Shown: positions 53,348 to 57,061, counted from the first letter of the stretch. The stretch: 64,000 nucleotides of DNA from Riptortus pedestris (GCA_019009955.1 CM032229.1:1345001-1409000); one strand, 5' to 3'. Notes: generated by a model from the letters alone, not told the origin. Program-made: numbers and translations.

Positions 53348-56267
53348 TGTGTGTGTATGTCTGTTACGTCGGATCGAAACATTGTATAGAACCAATCTTA
53401 TTGCAAATTAAATGTTCTATAAATGTTGTTATGTACATGTTTTCGTTATCTTTAATATTAACCGAGATATTTAGGTTTTTTTAGTTTTCGGCCTTCAGTA
53501 AACCCCCACTCCTGCTTTTGTCATATCAACAATATGCTGTTATATTATGAAGCACTTTATTTGAAGCCTAAATAACAAATATTGTTCTCATCGAACTTTT
53601 ACGTCATGAGATAAATGCAAATAGGGGGGAGACGCAAGTGGGAAATCTGCTTAGTTAACGCAGCCCCTGCGTGACGGACTTTCTTTAAATTCAGGTGGAT
53701 TTGTTATTTGACACATAATTACACCGTTTCTGGTACAAGAGCAATATTGCTCCTTTCTTAGAAGAAAATCCACAATAATGAAATTATATAAATAAAAATA
53801 CTATGCATTTTGTCTATTTGTTTTTGGTCTCTTCAGAGATTGACACCAAAAGTGTTATTTCTTGACGATTTTATCATTTTTCCCAATTTTTCTCTGGAAG
53901 AAGGTTTGAGACTTGTATTAGGGAAGTTGTCAGGACAGAAGAGTATGAACATGTCATTGATTACATCAAAAATATCCCTCCATACGGACCTAATGAGTAC
54001 TTGGTAAACTAATATACTTAAGTTTGTGTATTCCTGGCATCTAAGTAGTTTGTACAGTATATAAAGAAGTATCTGGCTATTACCAGCTATATCGTAAAAA
54101 TCTTCAACTTTTCCTGCGAGTTTCCTTAAAATGTTCCCAAACAATGCTTACTACGATGAGGCTATTAAACCAATATGCTTCAATTTCTTATAATCCATGC
54201 AGTTCAAAATTAAGCGACATTTTCTTGCATAACCATATCCATATGGCTAACCATTAAAATATTATCATTAGGATTTACTAATGTCCACTTTTTGCTACTA
54301 TGACTAATTGGGACGGGTTATCTACAGGTTACCGCCCTTTTCTAGCTAAGGTGGGACTAAGGATTTCATTTAATGAGTTTGTCACAAAGTATATTCCTAT
54401 TTTCCCCAGGCGGGAATCGAGCTTGCCACTTAACCTAAAGTAAACCTATACCATGTGAGATTAAAGCCAATGCTTTTCTCACATGGCTAACCTGAGCCCC
54501 ATCAAAACATTTACCGTAATTAGCACGTTATACAAAATATTGGTTGGTCTTAATGTTGTCAGCAAACATAGATTCGTTTCTATTCCCATGTGACCAATAG
54601 GAATTTATTAAGAGACAAACTCTTTAAGTAAATAGCTTAGTCCAAGGCTGGCTAGGAAATAAACTTTGCCCATTTGTCTTAGTTTTAGAAAAGGGTGCCA
54701 ATAATTTTATTTTAACTTTTTCAAATAATGTTATATTAAACCTATTCGGAAATGAATATTCTACCAAAAATAAAGTTTTCTATCAACGGAACATCAGTTT
54801 CTTAGAATGGTTAATAAACTTAATAATGGCTATTTGAAAGAGGCTGGGAGGTTTCTCACAAAGTAAAAGTATTTAGGGGCTCAGGTTAGCCATGTGAGTT
54901 AATGCGTAGGCCTTGATCTCACATTGTAAACTAAGCGAGTTCCTATCCGCCTGAAGGTTTAGTGACGAAATAGAGAACATCCTTAGTCACACCCTGGCTA
55001 GAAAAGGATGGTAACCTGTAGATAACCCGTCCCAATTAGCTATAGTTGCTAAAATGTGGACGTTAATAAATAATAATAATAATTTGGAAAAAATAGAGAA
55101 TAGAATATAGGATGGCATGAACAGGGGGTCATTCGAGGGCGTGTATATCTGCTTATTTTACGTTCACCAGTCAAATCAACACCGTGAAGCGATTGAGGAA
55201 CTATTTAGGTGATGATATACCTACTTCTACTTCAGTAAGTAGCATATGACAAAAAATGTAAGATATTTCATAAAACACGAAAGTGTGGGATATACTACAG
55301 CCCTTTAAAGGCTACAGAGCCTTGTTGATTCTAGTTATGAAACGCAGACTACCTACCTAGATCCGGCAGCTTAATACTTGTCAAATATTGGTACGATATT
55401 AATTAATTTCTGAATCTCTGCTGTCCTAAAAATTCATTCAATACAGGCAGAGAATAGGTCAAGGTAGGGTTGCTTATTAAAACATATTGATTGTTCTACA
55501 GAAAGAAACAGAAGGTGGCGCTTGGCAAGTAACCATAAGCAGAATTCTCTAGTGTAACTTGAAAATAGTATGAGAGTGAAATAATTTTTAACGAAAATAG
55601 ACGGGCAGGGGCTGCTGAAACTAAGCAGGTTTTCCAAGAGCTGAAATGGTTCCCTCAAGTCACCTCAAATTCTATTATCAATTTTTTCGGTTTTAAGAAA
55701 TTTGTGTAAACACGACTTCATATTTATGTTGTACATAAAAGAGCGATGATTTGCGACAAAGTTGTTTTACGTAAAAAATTGTGTTAGAGGAGCCTGGGGA
55801 TTACTGGAGACTGAGAAAAAAATACCAATAACTCACCTATTGTAGGAAAAATATGAACTTTTTTTTTTTTAAGTCTTATTTATTAACGACCACTTTTTGT
55901 TATTTGTAGTTAATTGGGCCAGGTAATCCAGAGGTTAATACCCTTTTCTAGGCAGGGTGGGACTAAGGATTTTATTTAATTAGTTTGTCACTACATAAAT
56001 TCCTATTGCCCAGAGTGAGAATGGAACTCGTCACTCTAGGTTTACCATGTTGAGATTGAGGTCAACGCTTTAACTTTCATAGCTAACCTGAGCCACTGCG
56101 ATTTTTTTTTAGACATTATGATTATTGACATGGCATTTCGAATGATGTTCGTATTAGTATTTTGTTGCGCCGTATGGAAGCTCAGGGAATGTCAGACGAA
56201 CTGTACAGTTCAAATGGTCGTACTTACTCAAGTCGCCCGCTTCGAATCCAAGGTTGATCTCCGCCAT
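6451..56267 (-). CDS. Nha2-like (SLC9B): SLC9B/NHA-type sodium/proton antiporter, nine coding exons
   Basis: Coding exons in transcript order: 56267-56228, 43642-43576, 37608-37321, 36089-35907, 34049-33871, 32189-32083, 31991-31830, 31716-31567 and 6747-6451. Their lengths sum to 1473 nt, giving 490 residues plus stop, with GT-AG borders and phases that match at every junction. The product is a polytopic membrane protein of about a dozen hydrophobic segments in the CPA2/NHA family, which exchanges Na+ or Li+ for H+. Diagnostic motifs are AGLGLDP (144-150), SPAVVVP (199-205), the ion-binding Asp pair in SIDDILSI (D233/D234), LFGLIGAEI (362-370) and WIPKATVQA (419-427, with the conserved Lys at 422). 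The length is close to the roughly 515-540 residues of vertebrate NHA proteins. The soluble N-terminus (residues 1-45) is short and charged. Which NHA paralogue this is cannot be told here. Introns 8 (24.8 kb) and 1 (12.6 kb) are very long and transposon-rich. Confidence 0.9.
7603..7689. repeat. Near-perfect hairpin, 35-bp arms with a 17-base loop
   Basis: Arms 7603-7637 and 7655-7689 are reverse complements at 34 of 35 positions, separated by 7638-7654. No homology to the MITEs or repeats elsewhere in the window is seen. It lies in intron 8 of the antiporter gene. It may be the remnant of a foldback element, a recent inverted duplication, or a hairpin RNA locus. Confidence 0.85.
8222..8460 (+). 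repeat. HER repeat family, degenerate 5' part
   Basis: Contains the family's start in mutated form (GGGCTGAATAAACTAAGCAG) and the following modules with 'tcactgaaggctgg' and 'ttgagttacaaa'. It lacks the terminal hairpin. Confidence 0.45.
10721..10880 (+). mobile_element. tRNA-derived SINE, 5'-truncated copy
   Basis: Starts inside the B-box-like part (GAGTTTGATTCTC), continues through the body phrase GGCTAGAAAAGGGTGG and ends with the family's tail, GTGAACGTTAATAAAT. The A-box half of the tRNA-like head is missing. Confidence 0.65.
11892..12490. repeat. 43-bp minisatellite, 14 tandem copies
   Basis: A GACAGCATATGTGGTG unit recurs every 43 bases from 11892, with the last start at 12451. Copies are nearly identical; the commonest variant has GTGGTGGCAG instead of GTGGTGACAG. 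A diverged partial unit lies upstream at about 11813-11845. Because 43 is not a multiple of 3, the same codons cycle through all frames and create long stop-free minus-strand frames of up to 246 codons that I do not take as genes. Confidence 0.95.
14076..14150. mobile_element. Possible 75-bp piggyBac-type MITE with TTAA on both sides
   Basis: The segment is bounded by TTAA at 14072-14075 and 14151-14154, starts CCCTTTAATTG and ends AAGCAAGGG, giving a short CCCTT terminal inverted repeat. Inside, AGTGGCT and AGCCACT form a small stem. It is short, so chance cannot be excluded. Confidence 0.4.
18090..18460 (+). repeat. HER repeat family, degenerate copy
   Basis: Shows the mutated start (GGAGCTGTGTAAAGTAAGCAG), the 'gggtttactgaagac' module, the pyrimidine-rich stretch and the 'ctggtccgatttcag' module. 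The (TA)n centre and terminal hairpin are absent. Confidence 0.5.
20640..23411 (-). CDS. RPRD2-like: RPRD2-like CID-domain protein, intronless, nested in antiporter intron 8
   Basis: A single 923-codon frame. Residues about 12-145 form a CTD-interaction domain (CID), including SSWCLAKHEHHAKIV, LFYLANDVIQYSKRK and LFKIWDERGIY, which binds phosphorylated RNA polymerase II CTD. Residues about 175-275 are helical and coiled-coil-like, with KEAKVVVNAYKCFATRV resembling the RPRD2 segment. Residues 310-575 are disordered and carry repeated tyrosine motifs of the YxPPxK and YSPxxP kind. Later come DVDMRFFDVDHRN (711-723), an acidic patch (760-774), a 14-proline run (858-871) and a basic aromatic C-terminus. 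The family regulates transcription and CTD dephosphorylation in the nucleus. The ATG at 23387 (residue 9; A at -3, G at +4) has a better context than the one at 23411. Lack of introns may reflect a retrocopy or ancestral state. Confidence 0.9.
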   Translation of the reverse strand: MILKDTGNMGSFSEADFEQKLLYLKDTHDSISNLSSWCLAKHEHHAKIVSTWLNVLKGVKIEHRLILFYLANDVIQYSKRKSLPFVDAFAPALQKATTMVREDSVRNKILRLFKIWDERGIYDEGFLVDLSSLLSHTHKTTNGIDLQDFQPSSMYNKIRSCKELEDETDLRLKLLNDNHISFTDVDKLRNLLKDRSHGDDVISDFDEGLKHVKAYIDALESEIKERHALIDLLEIGEQHYAKEFKEAKVVVNAYKCFATRVRGVKRKLEEKIETMPSPIPSPDVNAPSPSPEPKDTSNESNSAQGPIDDSRKNYYSADEKHKITLKEERIPDSPYSPEPLRSQSEHVYIPPKTTVIKAEPNLEPSSRVYVPPKVQKRIYDEFIKVDSKSADSTYTPTEKPPVIKPANFYSEQSRDSQYGADKSQEEYYPTASSKPAYSQPDKVQANYYKSSDDEDVYLPREKTPPKIKQEYYQPSVDINSIYLPPDKSTPVITSDIQQYYTKPNNVDSYTVGEKIPSIVPPVVPPINAPYLPKTEIVANEVIPVVPPKPQNYYTDYMRDDYSKSSNDDTMYSPSDKILPENFVRDASFSKSQQFADSLKEFYSAQSTNEIPRRTSSRANGVEGKRIEVVEAEKMTLSALLQTLIPPESSTLHTIEPQSPDKLLDKPSPPAQPVKVPPWADSDAAWETPESPPLYEKSAYPPAFDEPIGQDVDMRFFDVDHRNLISLTNNDNSDWGNDSDYRKLQNPPPPPQSPSPHPIDDVENVDMEMSDDEEKAAESIKTDPVDLLQISPSRRSDILNIPVQNSRNYQYGKHSTGGPGFNRTSSTASDNYSQQQEQTTEDRSRYPRGTPPSSCMPPLLPPPPPPPPPPPPQTPHWGQAPPPPNFPPVPIYFNRPPPSIPIQHRPYRTNFRPFHRGPPRFQRW
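23838..23866 (-). promoter_or_regulatory. Possible core promoter of the RPRD2-like gene
   Basis: On the minus strand a TATA-like TATTTAAA (23866-23859) is followed 27 bases later by GCAGTG (A at 23839), which would give a 5' UTR of about 430 bases. Neither element is a consensus match, so this is a suggestion only. Confidence 0.3.
24557..25858 (+). mobile_element. Degenerate piggyBac element with terminal repeats and TTAA duplication
   Basis: TTAA occurs at 24553-24556 and 25859-25862. The ends CCCTGGAGCAGTCGCG and CGCGACTACTCCAGGG are inverted repeats matching at 15 of 16 positions, and GTTGAC/GTCAAC motifs lie subterminally on both sides. TTAA insertion with CCC-starting ends is the piggyBac signature. 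The 1.3-kb length is too short for a full autonomous element, so it is internally deleted and mutated. Confidence 0.9.
24880..25660 (+). pseudogene. piggyBac transposase remnant (DDE_Tnp_1_7), several frameshifts
   Basis: The longest intact frame (24971-25489) holds YITIDEQLLALRGR with the first catalytic Asp (residue 46) and NITGDNWFSS with the second (residue 126). Upstream, in another frame, is SMSRQRFAFLLRCLRFD. Downstream, in a third frame, is HDYYIDEETGELSKPEIV followed by CYNHTKIGV, where families with an active enzyme keep a TKxGVD aspartate. The N-terminal third and the C-terminal zinc-binding domain are missing, so the protein cannot be functional. The parts lie in the expected order inside the TTAA-bounded element. 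Confidence 0.9.
25871..26594. repeat. Tandem array of seven units alternating 104 and 105 bp
   Basis: GAGAGTAGGGTAATAGCGCG-type unit starts lie at 25871, 25975, 26080, 26184, 26289, 26393 and 26498. The 104-bp units read CCGTTAGTGTACTG and the 105-bp units CCGTTGTGTGTACTG (one TGTATG variant), giving a strict A-B-A-B-A-B-A order. The true repeat is therefore a 209-bp dimer. The array starts 12 bases after the piggyBac TTAA and ends about 450 bases before a THAP-type gene relic. Confidence 0.95.
27061..27950 (+). pseudogene. THAP-domain P-element-like transposase relic
   Basis: An ATG at 27061 opens MPSECA and hits a TAG at once. One frame over, the protein continues as ATCSNNPRKSGKSVSYHRFP, so a single missing base near 27080 breaks the gene. 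The C2CH zinc finger typical of THAP follows: the Cys pair, PDISRVCSEHF with its Cys and His, and YVPNRLKLK at the domain end. A basic region, CNECILLKNKVSEYESKL and a coiled-coil (about 27520-27690) come next, then SKAQIQCLLNK. A second frame change leads to HNYLFYGTSMHRL, which resembles the start of the P/THAP9-type transposase body. Everything after that is lost. An old P-like transposon copy or a dead THAP gene. Confidence 0.75.
27960..28670. other. No gene seen
   Basis: AT-rich DNA downstream of the THAP relic. A GC-richer patch at 28383-28470 (GGGCCCGAGTCTTG onward) could be the far end of the P-like element, but no inverted partner was found near 25870-27060. Confidence 0.4.
28672..29053 (+). 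repeat. HER repeat copy with two (TA)n runs
   Basis: Contains the family modules in order: TTTTTCGATCCGAC, 'ggtccgatttcagc', 'acttgatctttc', 'aaatatcgagtttgg', GACCGCTATAGCGGTAAC-like palindrome, (TA)n at 28851-28911, 'tggacatttgagg', TCGAAAATCGCGTCATGAG and 'cctcaataattgattt'. The terminal hairpin is replaced by a second (TA)n run (29007-29053). Confidence 0.75.
29140..29400 (-). repeat. HER repeat, partial minus-strand copy
   Basis: Minus-strand modules AAATATCTCGGTTAATATTC and 'ttttcgaaccgacgta' are clear. A (G/C)GGCCGTTTCC segment shared with the copy at 57207-57808 follows. Confidence 0.6.
29447..31584. repeat. 40-bp satellite with 120-bp trimeric order, built on the exon 8 splice donor
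   Basis: Monomers of about 40 bp (ACTTACAGTGAGGCAAGATA plus 'tgaaatagctt...ggtaat') recur throughout. Between about 30181 and 30780 three monomer types (ACTTACCGTGAGGTTAGATA, ATTTACAGTGAGGCAAAACA, ACCTACAGTGCGGCTAGACA) repeat as an exact 120-bp block. The flanks are more diverged and contain other short higher-order copies (for example near 31000-31260). The last monomer includes the GTAAGT donor and the last 18 bases of antiporter exon 8 (31567-31584), so the array is derived from, or has captured, the exon-intron junction. Confidence 0.95.
31567..31716 (-). CDS. Antiporter exon 8 (residues 343-392)
   Basis: Begins after CTCCAG (31722-31717), although a second in-phase acceptor TTGCAG six bases on would drop two residues. 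It encodes the segment with PALFGLIGAEIDL and a membrane helix ending SLVILISCLT. The donor is ACT|GTAAGT at 31566, which is also the first unit of the satellite array. Confidence 0.9.
31830..31991 (-). CDS. Antiporter exon 7 (residues 289-342)
   Basis: Between acceptor TTGCAG (ends 31992) and donor AAAG|GTAACG. It encodes two hydrophobic helices, with PGAGPLAAITSAFVA in the second. The flanking introns are only 113 and 91 bp. Confidence 0.9.
32083..32189 (-). CDS. Antiporter exon 6 (residues 253-288)
   Basis: Acceptor ATTGCAG ends 32190; donor ACG|GTAAGA. It encodes one glycine-rich membrane helix (LELLGGLLGGCVWGCVCGFL) and joins exon 5 in phase 1. Confidence 0.9.
32395..33384 (+). repeat. 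Long HER-related repeat in intron 5, including segment B
   Basis: Starts with the family's 5' phrase (GGGCTGCATAAACTAAGCAG), continues through segment B (about 32440-32940, also at 57965-58385), then the HER modules, a TA/TG-rich run at 33231-33250 and the mutated hairpin 'cgtcccttaggagaaatctgct' ending 33384. It is intronic, so the intron size reflects this insertion. Confidence 0.65.
33386..33790. other. GC-richer unclassified segment in intron 5
   Basis: Its composition differs from the surrounding repeats and intron DNA. Minus strand has a TATAAATTCGGG phrase and a 65-codon frame; the plus strand has an 85-codon frame. None shows a known motif. It may be an LTR or other transposon fragment. 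Confidence 0.3.
33871..34049 (-). CDS. Antiporter exon 5 (residues 194-252), ion-binding Asp pair
   Basis: Acceptor ATTGCAG ends 34050; donor GGAG|GTAAGT. It encodes FVLSPISPAVVVP and SIDDILSISVFGVIM; the adjacent aspartates D233 and D234 are the expected cation/proton site of NHA proteins. Confidence 0.92.
35144..35232. mobile_element. 89-bp foldback element (MITE-like)
   Basis: Ends GGGCGGAAAGTGA and TCACTTTCCGCCC are inverted repeats, and the arms continue to pair through GTTTCC, ATGC and GATC with small interruptions. No coding capacity and no clear target duplication. Confidence 0.6.
35592..35659. repeat. Perfect 26-bp inverted repeat (foldback core)
   Basis: AAACAGCTGTTCTCTTTCCC with six more bases at 35592-35617 is exactly complementary to 35634-35659, with a 16-base loop. 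An outer partial pair, GTATGTAAGTA at about 35576 and TACTTACATAC at about 35689, suggests the ends of a larger foldback element with one arm partly lost. Confidence 0.85.
35907..36089 (-). CDS. Antiporter exon 4 (residues 132-192)
   Basis: Acceptor TTTTCAG ends 36090; donor ATTGG|GTGAGT. It encodes NLALSVILIKAGLGLDP, which contains the AGLGLDP family motif, and a helix ending VPWLWAFLI. Confidence 0.92.
36090..37320. other. Intron 3; simple-sequence runs only
   Basis: Holds a C run (36345-36358), a TG run (36470-36494), a T-rich stretch (36700-36960) and a G run (37106-37119). The 77-codon frame in the T-rich stretch is low complexity and not a gene. Confidence 0.7.
37321..37608 (-). CDS. 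Antiporter exon 3 (residues 37-131)
   Basis: Acceptor TATTGGCAG ends 37609; donor CCAG|GTATCT. It encodes a charged lead (EDREEWKERAIGW) and the first membrane helices, including LFQLLLLLLLAQLVGLC and LPALLGMLITGIVLR, the usual opening of NHA transport domains. Confidence 0.92.
38190..38278 (+). repeat. Decayed LTR fragment related to the window's left LTR
   Basis: Shares 'gtgatttggttg', 'agcttccattg' and 'atagccagatcgc' with 448-518 in the same order. No primer-binding site or gag follows, so it is a solo LTR remnant at best. Confidence 0.35.
39099..40965 (+). mobile_element. Helitron-type element, chimeric, with an internal terminus
   Basis: Starts TCTATATATATATAAAATTG after an A and ends CTAG before a T, as expected for Helitron insertion between A and T. 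The 3' end carries CCCGAGCGAAGCCGGG, a terminal hairpin. A second copy of that hairpin at 40510-40525 shows an element end joined directly to the interior of another copy. The interior repeats GGAGTGGGGGTTATAAGGGA and TTTATTTTGTTATTTAGAG blocks. No RepHel protein is encoded, so it is non-autonomous. Confidence 0.8.
41030..41420 (+). repeat. HER repeat, degenerate copy
   Basis: Contains 'ggggctatgcaaaattagcag' at the start, the 'actcacttaatacttgacttacgag' module, a C run (41274-41284) and 'gtccgattacagccattaacg'. The copy lacks the hairpin end. Confidence 0.55.
41484..42216. mobile_element. Non-autonomous piggyBac-type element, 733 bp, TTAA on both sides
   Basis: TTAA flanks at 41480-41483 and 42217-42220. 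The ends CACTTTGACTGCGG and CCGCAGTCAACGTG are inverted repeats with one mismatch. Subterminal palindromes such as CGACACGTTGTCG (41501-41513) and CGACATGTTGTCG (41547-41559), with a related CAACATGTCG near 42064, occur near the ends. No transposase is encoded. The end sequence differs from the element at 24557-25858, so it belongs to a separate family. Confidence 0.85.
42280..42605 (+). repeat. HER repeat copy with intact 3' end
   Basis: Runs from 'tgcaaatatcacggttaata' through a C-poor 'ccgatttcagcc' module to TCGAAAATCGTGTCATGGG and the end 'ctcaagagaaatctgctaa'. The (TA)n part is deleted. Confidence 0.7.
42838..42915 (-). repeat. tRNA-derived SINE, 3' fragment
   Basis: Minus strand shows the body and tail (AGCCGTAGTAGCAAAAGTGG and the 'cgtaaataagt' end). 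The tRNA-like head is absent. Confidence 0.5.
43576..43642 (-). CDS. Antiporter exon 2 (residues 14-36)
   Basis: A 67-nt exon between acceptor TTTTTTCAG (ends 43643) and donor GAAAG|GTAAGC. Only one of its three frames is open: TEQITGLNGPEEKSYGSIKPE. It enters in phase 1 and leaves in phase 2, exactly matching exons 1 and 3. It is part of the cytosolic N-terminal tail and is too short to appear as an independent ORF. Confidence 0.8.
43736..44826 (+). mobile_element. Helitron-type element, full-length non-autonomous copy
   Basis: Begins in a (TA)n run leading to AAAATTGTAACCTCTGTCTG and ends CCCGGGCGAAGCCGGG-TATCTGAG-CTAG at 44826, followed by T. It shares with the copies at 39099 and 59512 the AACGGCTGAACCGAA phrase and the GGAGTGGGGGTTATAAGGGA blocks. 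It sits in intron 1 just upstream of exon 2. Confidence 0.8.
45670..46440 (+). repeat. HER-related repeats, degenerate, interrupted by a SINE piece
   Basis: Mutated 5' phrase (GGAGTTGCGTAAACTAAGCA) and middle modules, C runs at 46096-46106 and 46325-46331, and a GACCGCTGGAGCGTTACCAG palindrome relic near 46427. A SINE fragment lies at 45870-45958. Confidence 0.5.
45870..45958 (-). repeat. tRNA-derived SINE, 3' part
   Basis: Minus strand holds the body and tail: CCCTGGCTAGAAAAGGGTGG, 'gtaacctgtagataacccg', then 'gtggacgttaagaaat'. The tRNA-like head is missing; the copy is truncated at its 5' end. Confidence 0.6.
46453..47605 (+). mobile_element. Degenerate Helitron-type copy, split by a SINE
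   Basis: Diverged versions of the Helitron 5' segment ('ctctcggaacattgattttttt') and three GTTATAAGGGA or 'ttttaaggga' blocks are recognisable. The 3' hairpin is lost. A SINE with a 9-bp target duplication interrupts it at 47195-47427. Confidence 0.65.
47195..47427 (-). mobile_element. tRNA-derived SINE, full-length, with 9-bp target duplication
   Basis: Flanked by TGAAAAATA at 47186-47194 and 47428-47436. On the minus strand it starts GGGGCTCAGGTTAGCC, has a B-box-like GAGTTCGATTCTCGCC about 65 bases in, then a tRNA-unrelated body (CCCTGGCTAGAAAAGGGCGG) and the tail GTGGACGTTAATAAAT. This is the classic SINE layout of a pol III head, body and A/T-rich tail. It inserted into the Helitron copy and is thus younger. 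Confidence 0.85.
49180..49528 (+). repeat. HER repeat copy, 5' half, interrupted by a Penelope-like insertion
   Basis: Starts 'gtccgtcacg' CAGGGGCTGCGTAAACTAAG, continues to 'tgcaaatatctcggttaata', the C runs (49480-49496) and AACGAACTTGATCTT. It resumes at 50591 after the insertion. Confidence 0.8.
49529..50590 (+). mobile_element. 5'-truncated Penelope-like element with 11-bp target duplication
   Basis: Lies between AACTTGATCTT copies at 49518-49528 and 50591-50601. It carries the GIY-YIG end of the element's ORF, a long 3' part with a 36-base T run (about 50266-50301), and the 3' end CTGAGGATGGAGCG...CCAGCATATTCCAG. 5' truncation and a GIY-YIG nuclease are typical of Penelope-like elements. 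A shorter relative lies at 59043-59261. Confidence 0.85.
49622..50029 (+). pseudogene. GIY-YIG endonuclease end of a Penelope-like ORF
   Basis: The open frame reads CLPHVKDYVDPL, then SGVYRISCTGCDASYVGQSG with the GVY and YVG signature and the two Cys, then RTRLKEH with the catalytic-region Arg and His, and ends near TAA 50027-50029. The reverse transcriptase domain is missing, and a preceding piece (KIGLATAYRSKRPWKT) is in another frame, so there is a frameshift near 49610. It cannot be a working element protein, though the nuclease domain itself is uninterrupted. Confidence 0.85.
50591..50838 (+). repeat. HER repeat copy, 3' half (continuation of 49180-49528)
   Basis: Resumes with AACTTGATCTTTC and runs through GACCGCTAGAGCGGTAAC, (TA)n at 50683-50711, 'gaacggacctcattttcgtc', 'cctcaatagctgatttccc' and the closing TAAGAGAAATCTGCTA. 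Confidence 0.85.
51030..51290 (-). repeat. HER repeat, partial minus-strand copy
   Basis: Minus-strand modules recognisable: 'ggttctacgtaccattaata', 'gaaatatt' equivalents and the GTTAACAGACAAATATATAT junction, though mutated. The 3' hairpin is not seen. Confidence 0.55.
51312..51690 (-). pseudogene. C-terminal fragment of a LINE (non-LTR retrotransposon) ORF2
   Basis: Minus-strand translation gives WLAGHEDQAKL (RNase H end), SSRREEVVLA followed by a stop and LRIGHT, and in a neighbouring frame NPICKYCNKHLTIKHIL. The order REEVVL-LRIGHT-LM-CxxC-LTxxHIL is the well-known tail of jockey/CR1-like ORF2 proteins. Stops and frameshifts show it is dead, and nothing of the reverse transcriptase is found nearby. 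Confidence 0.75.
53155..53690 (-). repeat. HER repeat, minus-strand copy with both ends
   Basis: Left end AGCAGATTTCCCTTAAGAGA-AATCTGCT is the intact terminal hairpin; right end is AACGCAGCCCCTGCGTGACG. A (TA)n run with a short TG tract occupies 53281-53346, and the module between it and 'acgtcggatcgaaa' is deleted. Confidence 0.85.
53690..53992. repeat. Arm of an inverted duplication (partner 58402-58708)
   Basis: About 300 bases outside the HER ends are repeated in opposite orientation at 58402-58708, with scattered differences. Together with the adjoining HER copies, the shared arms exceed 700 bp. Confidence 0.8.
53833..54144 (-). CDS. Unrecognised 103-codon frame partly conserved in a second copy
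   Basis: The frame ends SSREKLGKMIKSSRNNTFGV-NL then a stop. In the inverted copy (plus strand, about 58415-58557) the last 49 or so codons are still open and end at the same stop, with a few amino acid replacements. This may be a transposon ORF remnant or chance. No family is recognised; start appears to be TTG, so if real the 5' part lies elsewhere. Confidence 0.2.
   Translation of the reverse strand: MFGNILRKLAGKVEDFYDIAGNSQILLYILYKLLRCQEYTNLSILVYQVLIRSVWRDIFDVINDMFILFCPDNFPNTSLKPSSREKLGKMIKSSRNNTFGVNL
54270..54502 (-). mobile_element. tRNA-derived SINE, full-length
   Basis: Minus strand: GGGGCTCAGGTTAGCCATGT head, a diverged B-box region, TTAGCTAGAAAAGGGCGG body and 'gtggacattagtaaat' tail. 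It carries a duplicated segment near the B box. Confidence 0.8.
54590..54705 (+). repeat. tRNA-derived SINE, old fragment
   Basis: Recognisable pieces are 'ccaataggaatttattaag', 'gcttagtcc' and 'ggctggctagga'; head and tail are lost. Confidence 0.4.
54876..55083 (+). mobile_element. tRNA-derived SINE, nearly full-length
   Basis: Starts GGGGCTCAGGTTAGCCATGT, has a mutated B box, the body CCCTGGCTAGAAAAGGATGG, and ends GTGGACGTTAATAAATAATA. It lies 370 bases from an opposite-strand copy, so transcripts across both could pair. Confidence 0.8.
55876..56095 (-). mobile_element. tRNA-derived SINE, just downstream of antiporter exon 1
   Basis: Minus strand: GGCTCAGGTTAGCTATGAAA head, body CCTGCCTAGAAAAGGGTATT and tail 'gtggtcgttaataaat'. 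It lies in intron 1 about 130 bases from the exon 1 donor. Confidence 0.75.
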
Positions 56268-56528
56268 GTTTCCCGAGGAGTCTCCGACCTTTGAAGTAGT
56301 GAGTCTTGTTCTCGGCTCTGTCTAGCTTCCTCGATGTGTTCCTGGTGGGGTTCTTCTTCCGATCTAGAGAGGTAAAAGACTCCATGCACAATTTCTTCTA
56401 GGTATGAGCTGGGAAAGGCTGGGTTTGCAGTTGAGTATTGAAGGTGTGTGTGGTGGTGTAGTGTACCTCGTTGGCAGTATCGATGAGGCCGAGAGGCGAG
56501 CAGATGCTACGGAGAGCGAGAGCAGACT
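56228..56528 (-). CDS. Antiporter exon 1: 5' UTR plus residues 1-13
   Basis: Coding part 56267-56228 reads MAEINLGFEAGDL and ends TTGA|GTAAGT in phase 1, as exon 2 requires. The start has A at -3 and G at +4, and an in-frame TAG lies 60 bases upstream, so no longer N-terminus is possible in this exon. The UTR from the inferred start site at 56528 is about 260 bases if unspliced. It contains one earlier ATG (56385), out of frame, opening a 63-codon uORF that overlaps the main start and ends in exon 2. Confidence 0.75.
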
Positions 56529-56559
56529 GAACGTGTCGTAGCCGACTATAAGTTTTATA
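56526..56559 (-). promoter_or_regulatory. Core promoter of the antiporter gene: TATA box and TCAGT initiator
   Basis: On the minus strand TATAAAA starts at 56559 and TCAGT covers 56530-56526, with its A (56528) 31 bases from the first T of the TATA box. This spacing and the TCAGT form match arthropod core promoters. No other TATA/initiator pair is seen between here and the start codon. Confidence 0.65.
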
Positions 56560-57061
56560 GCTGGGCAGCCATGTCTGGCATTGACTCTTGCTAATTTCAT
56601 CAAGGTTCAGTCCCAATACACAGCTATTGCAGATAGTGAGCTAAGATTGCCGCTTCATATCTATTCCCGCTTCAAAACTCCACTTAGAAGGTGACAATAA
56701 TGGTTTTTTCGGCCGGCAATGCACACCTTTGAGATCTTTAGCCATCTCGAGGGGATTTGCGATCATTGTTTAACGTAGGAAGTGGTCAAATCGACGTAAA
56801 CAATTCCTGTTAACCAAGAATGTTCAGGTATGAGTAGTCTCCAGTAGACTGATAGACCTCATACTTGGGGCTCAGTGCATCAGTCGTCTGCTCTCCTGTG
56901 GGCAGGATCTAAGAGAATCAAAGTCCCCCCGAAGAGCTGTCAGACGTATATACTCACTAGATTCCCGTTAATGCACTAACTTTGCAACACTTGAATTCAC
57001 TGACAGCTAACGCGTGGACCAAACATATTCCTGGTCAGAGATTGAACCTGCACCTATTAGG

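Larger units (their letters stand above)
43643..56227. other. Intron 1 of the antiporter gene; transposon-filled
   Basis: Contains Helitrons (43736, 46453), SINEs, HER repeats, the Penelope-like insertion and the LINE end. A 48000-49000 stretch is plain AT-rich DNA with T and A runs. No further in-phase coding exon is needed because exons 1 and 2 join perfectly. Confidence 0.65.
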
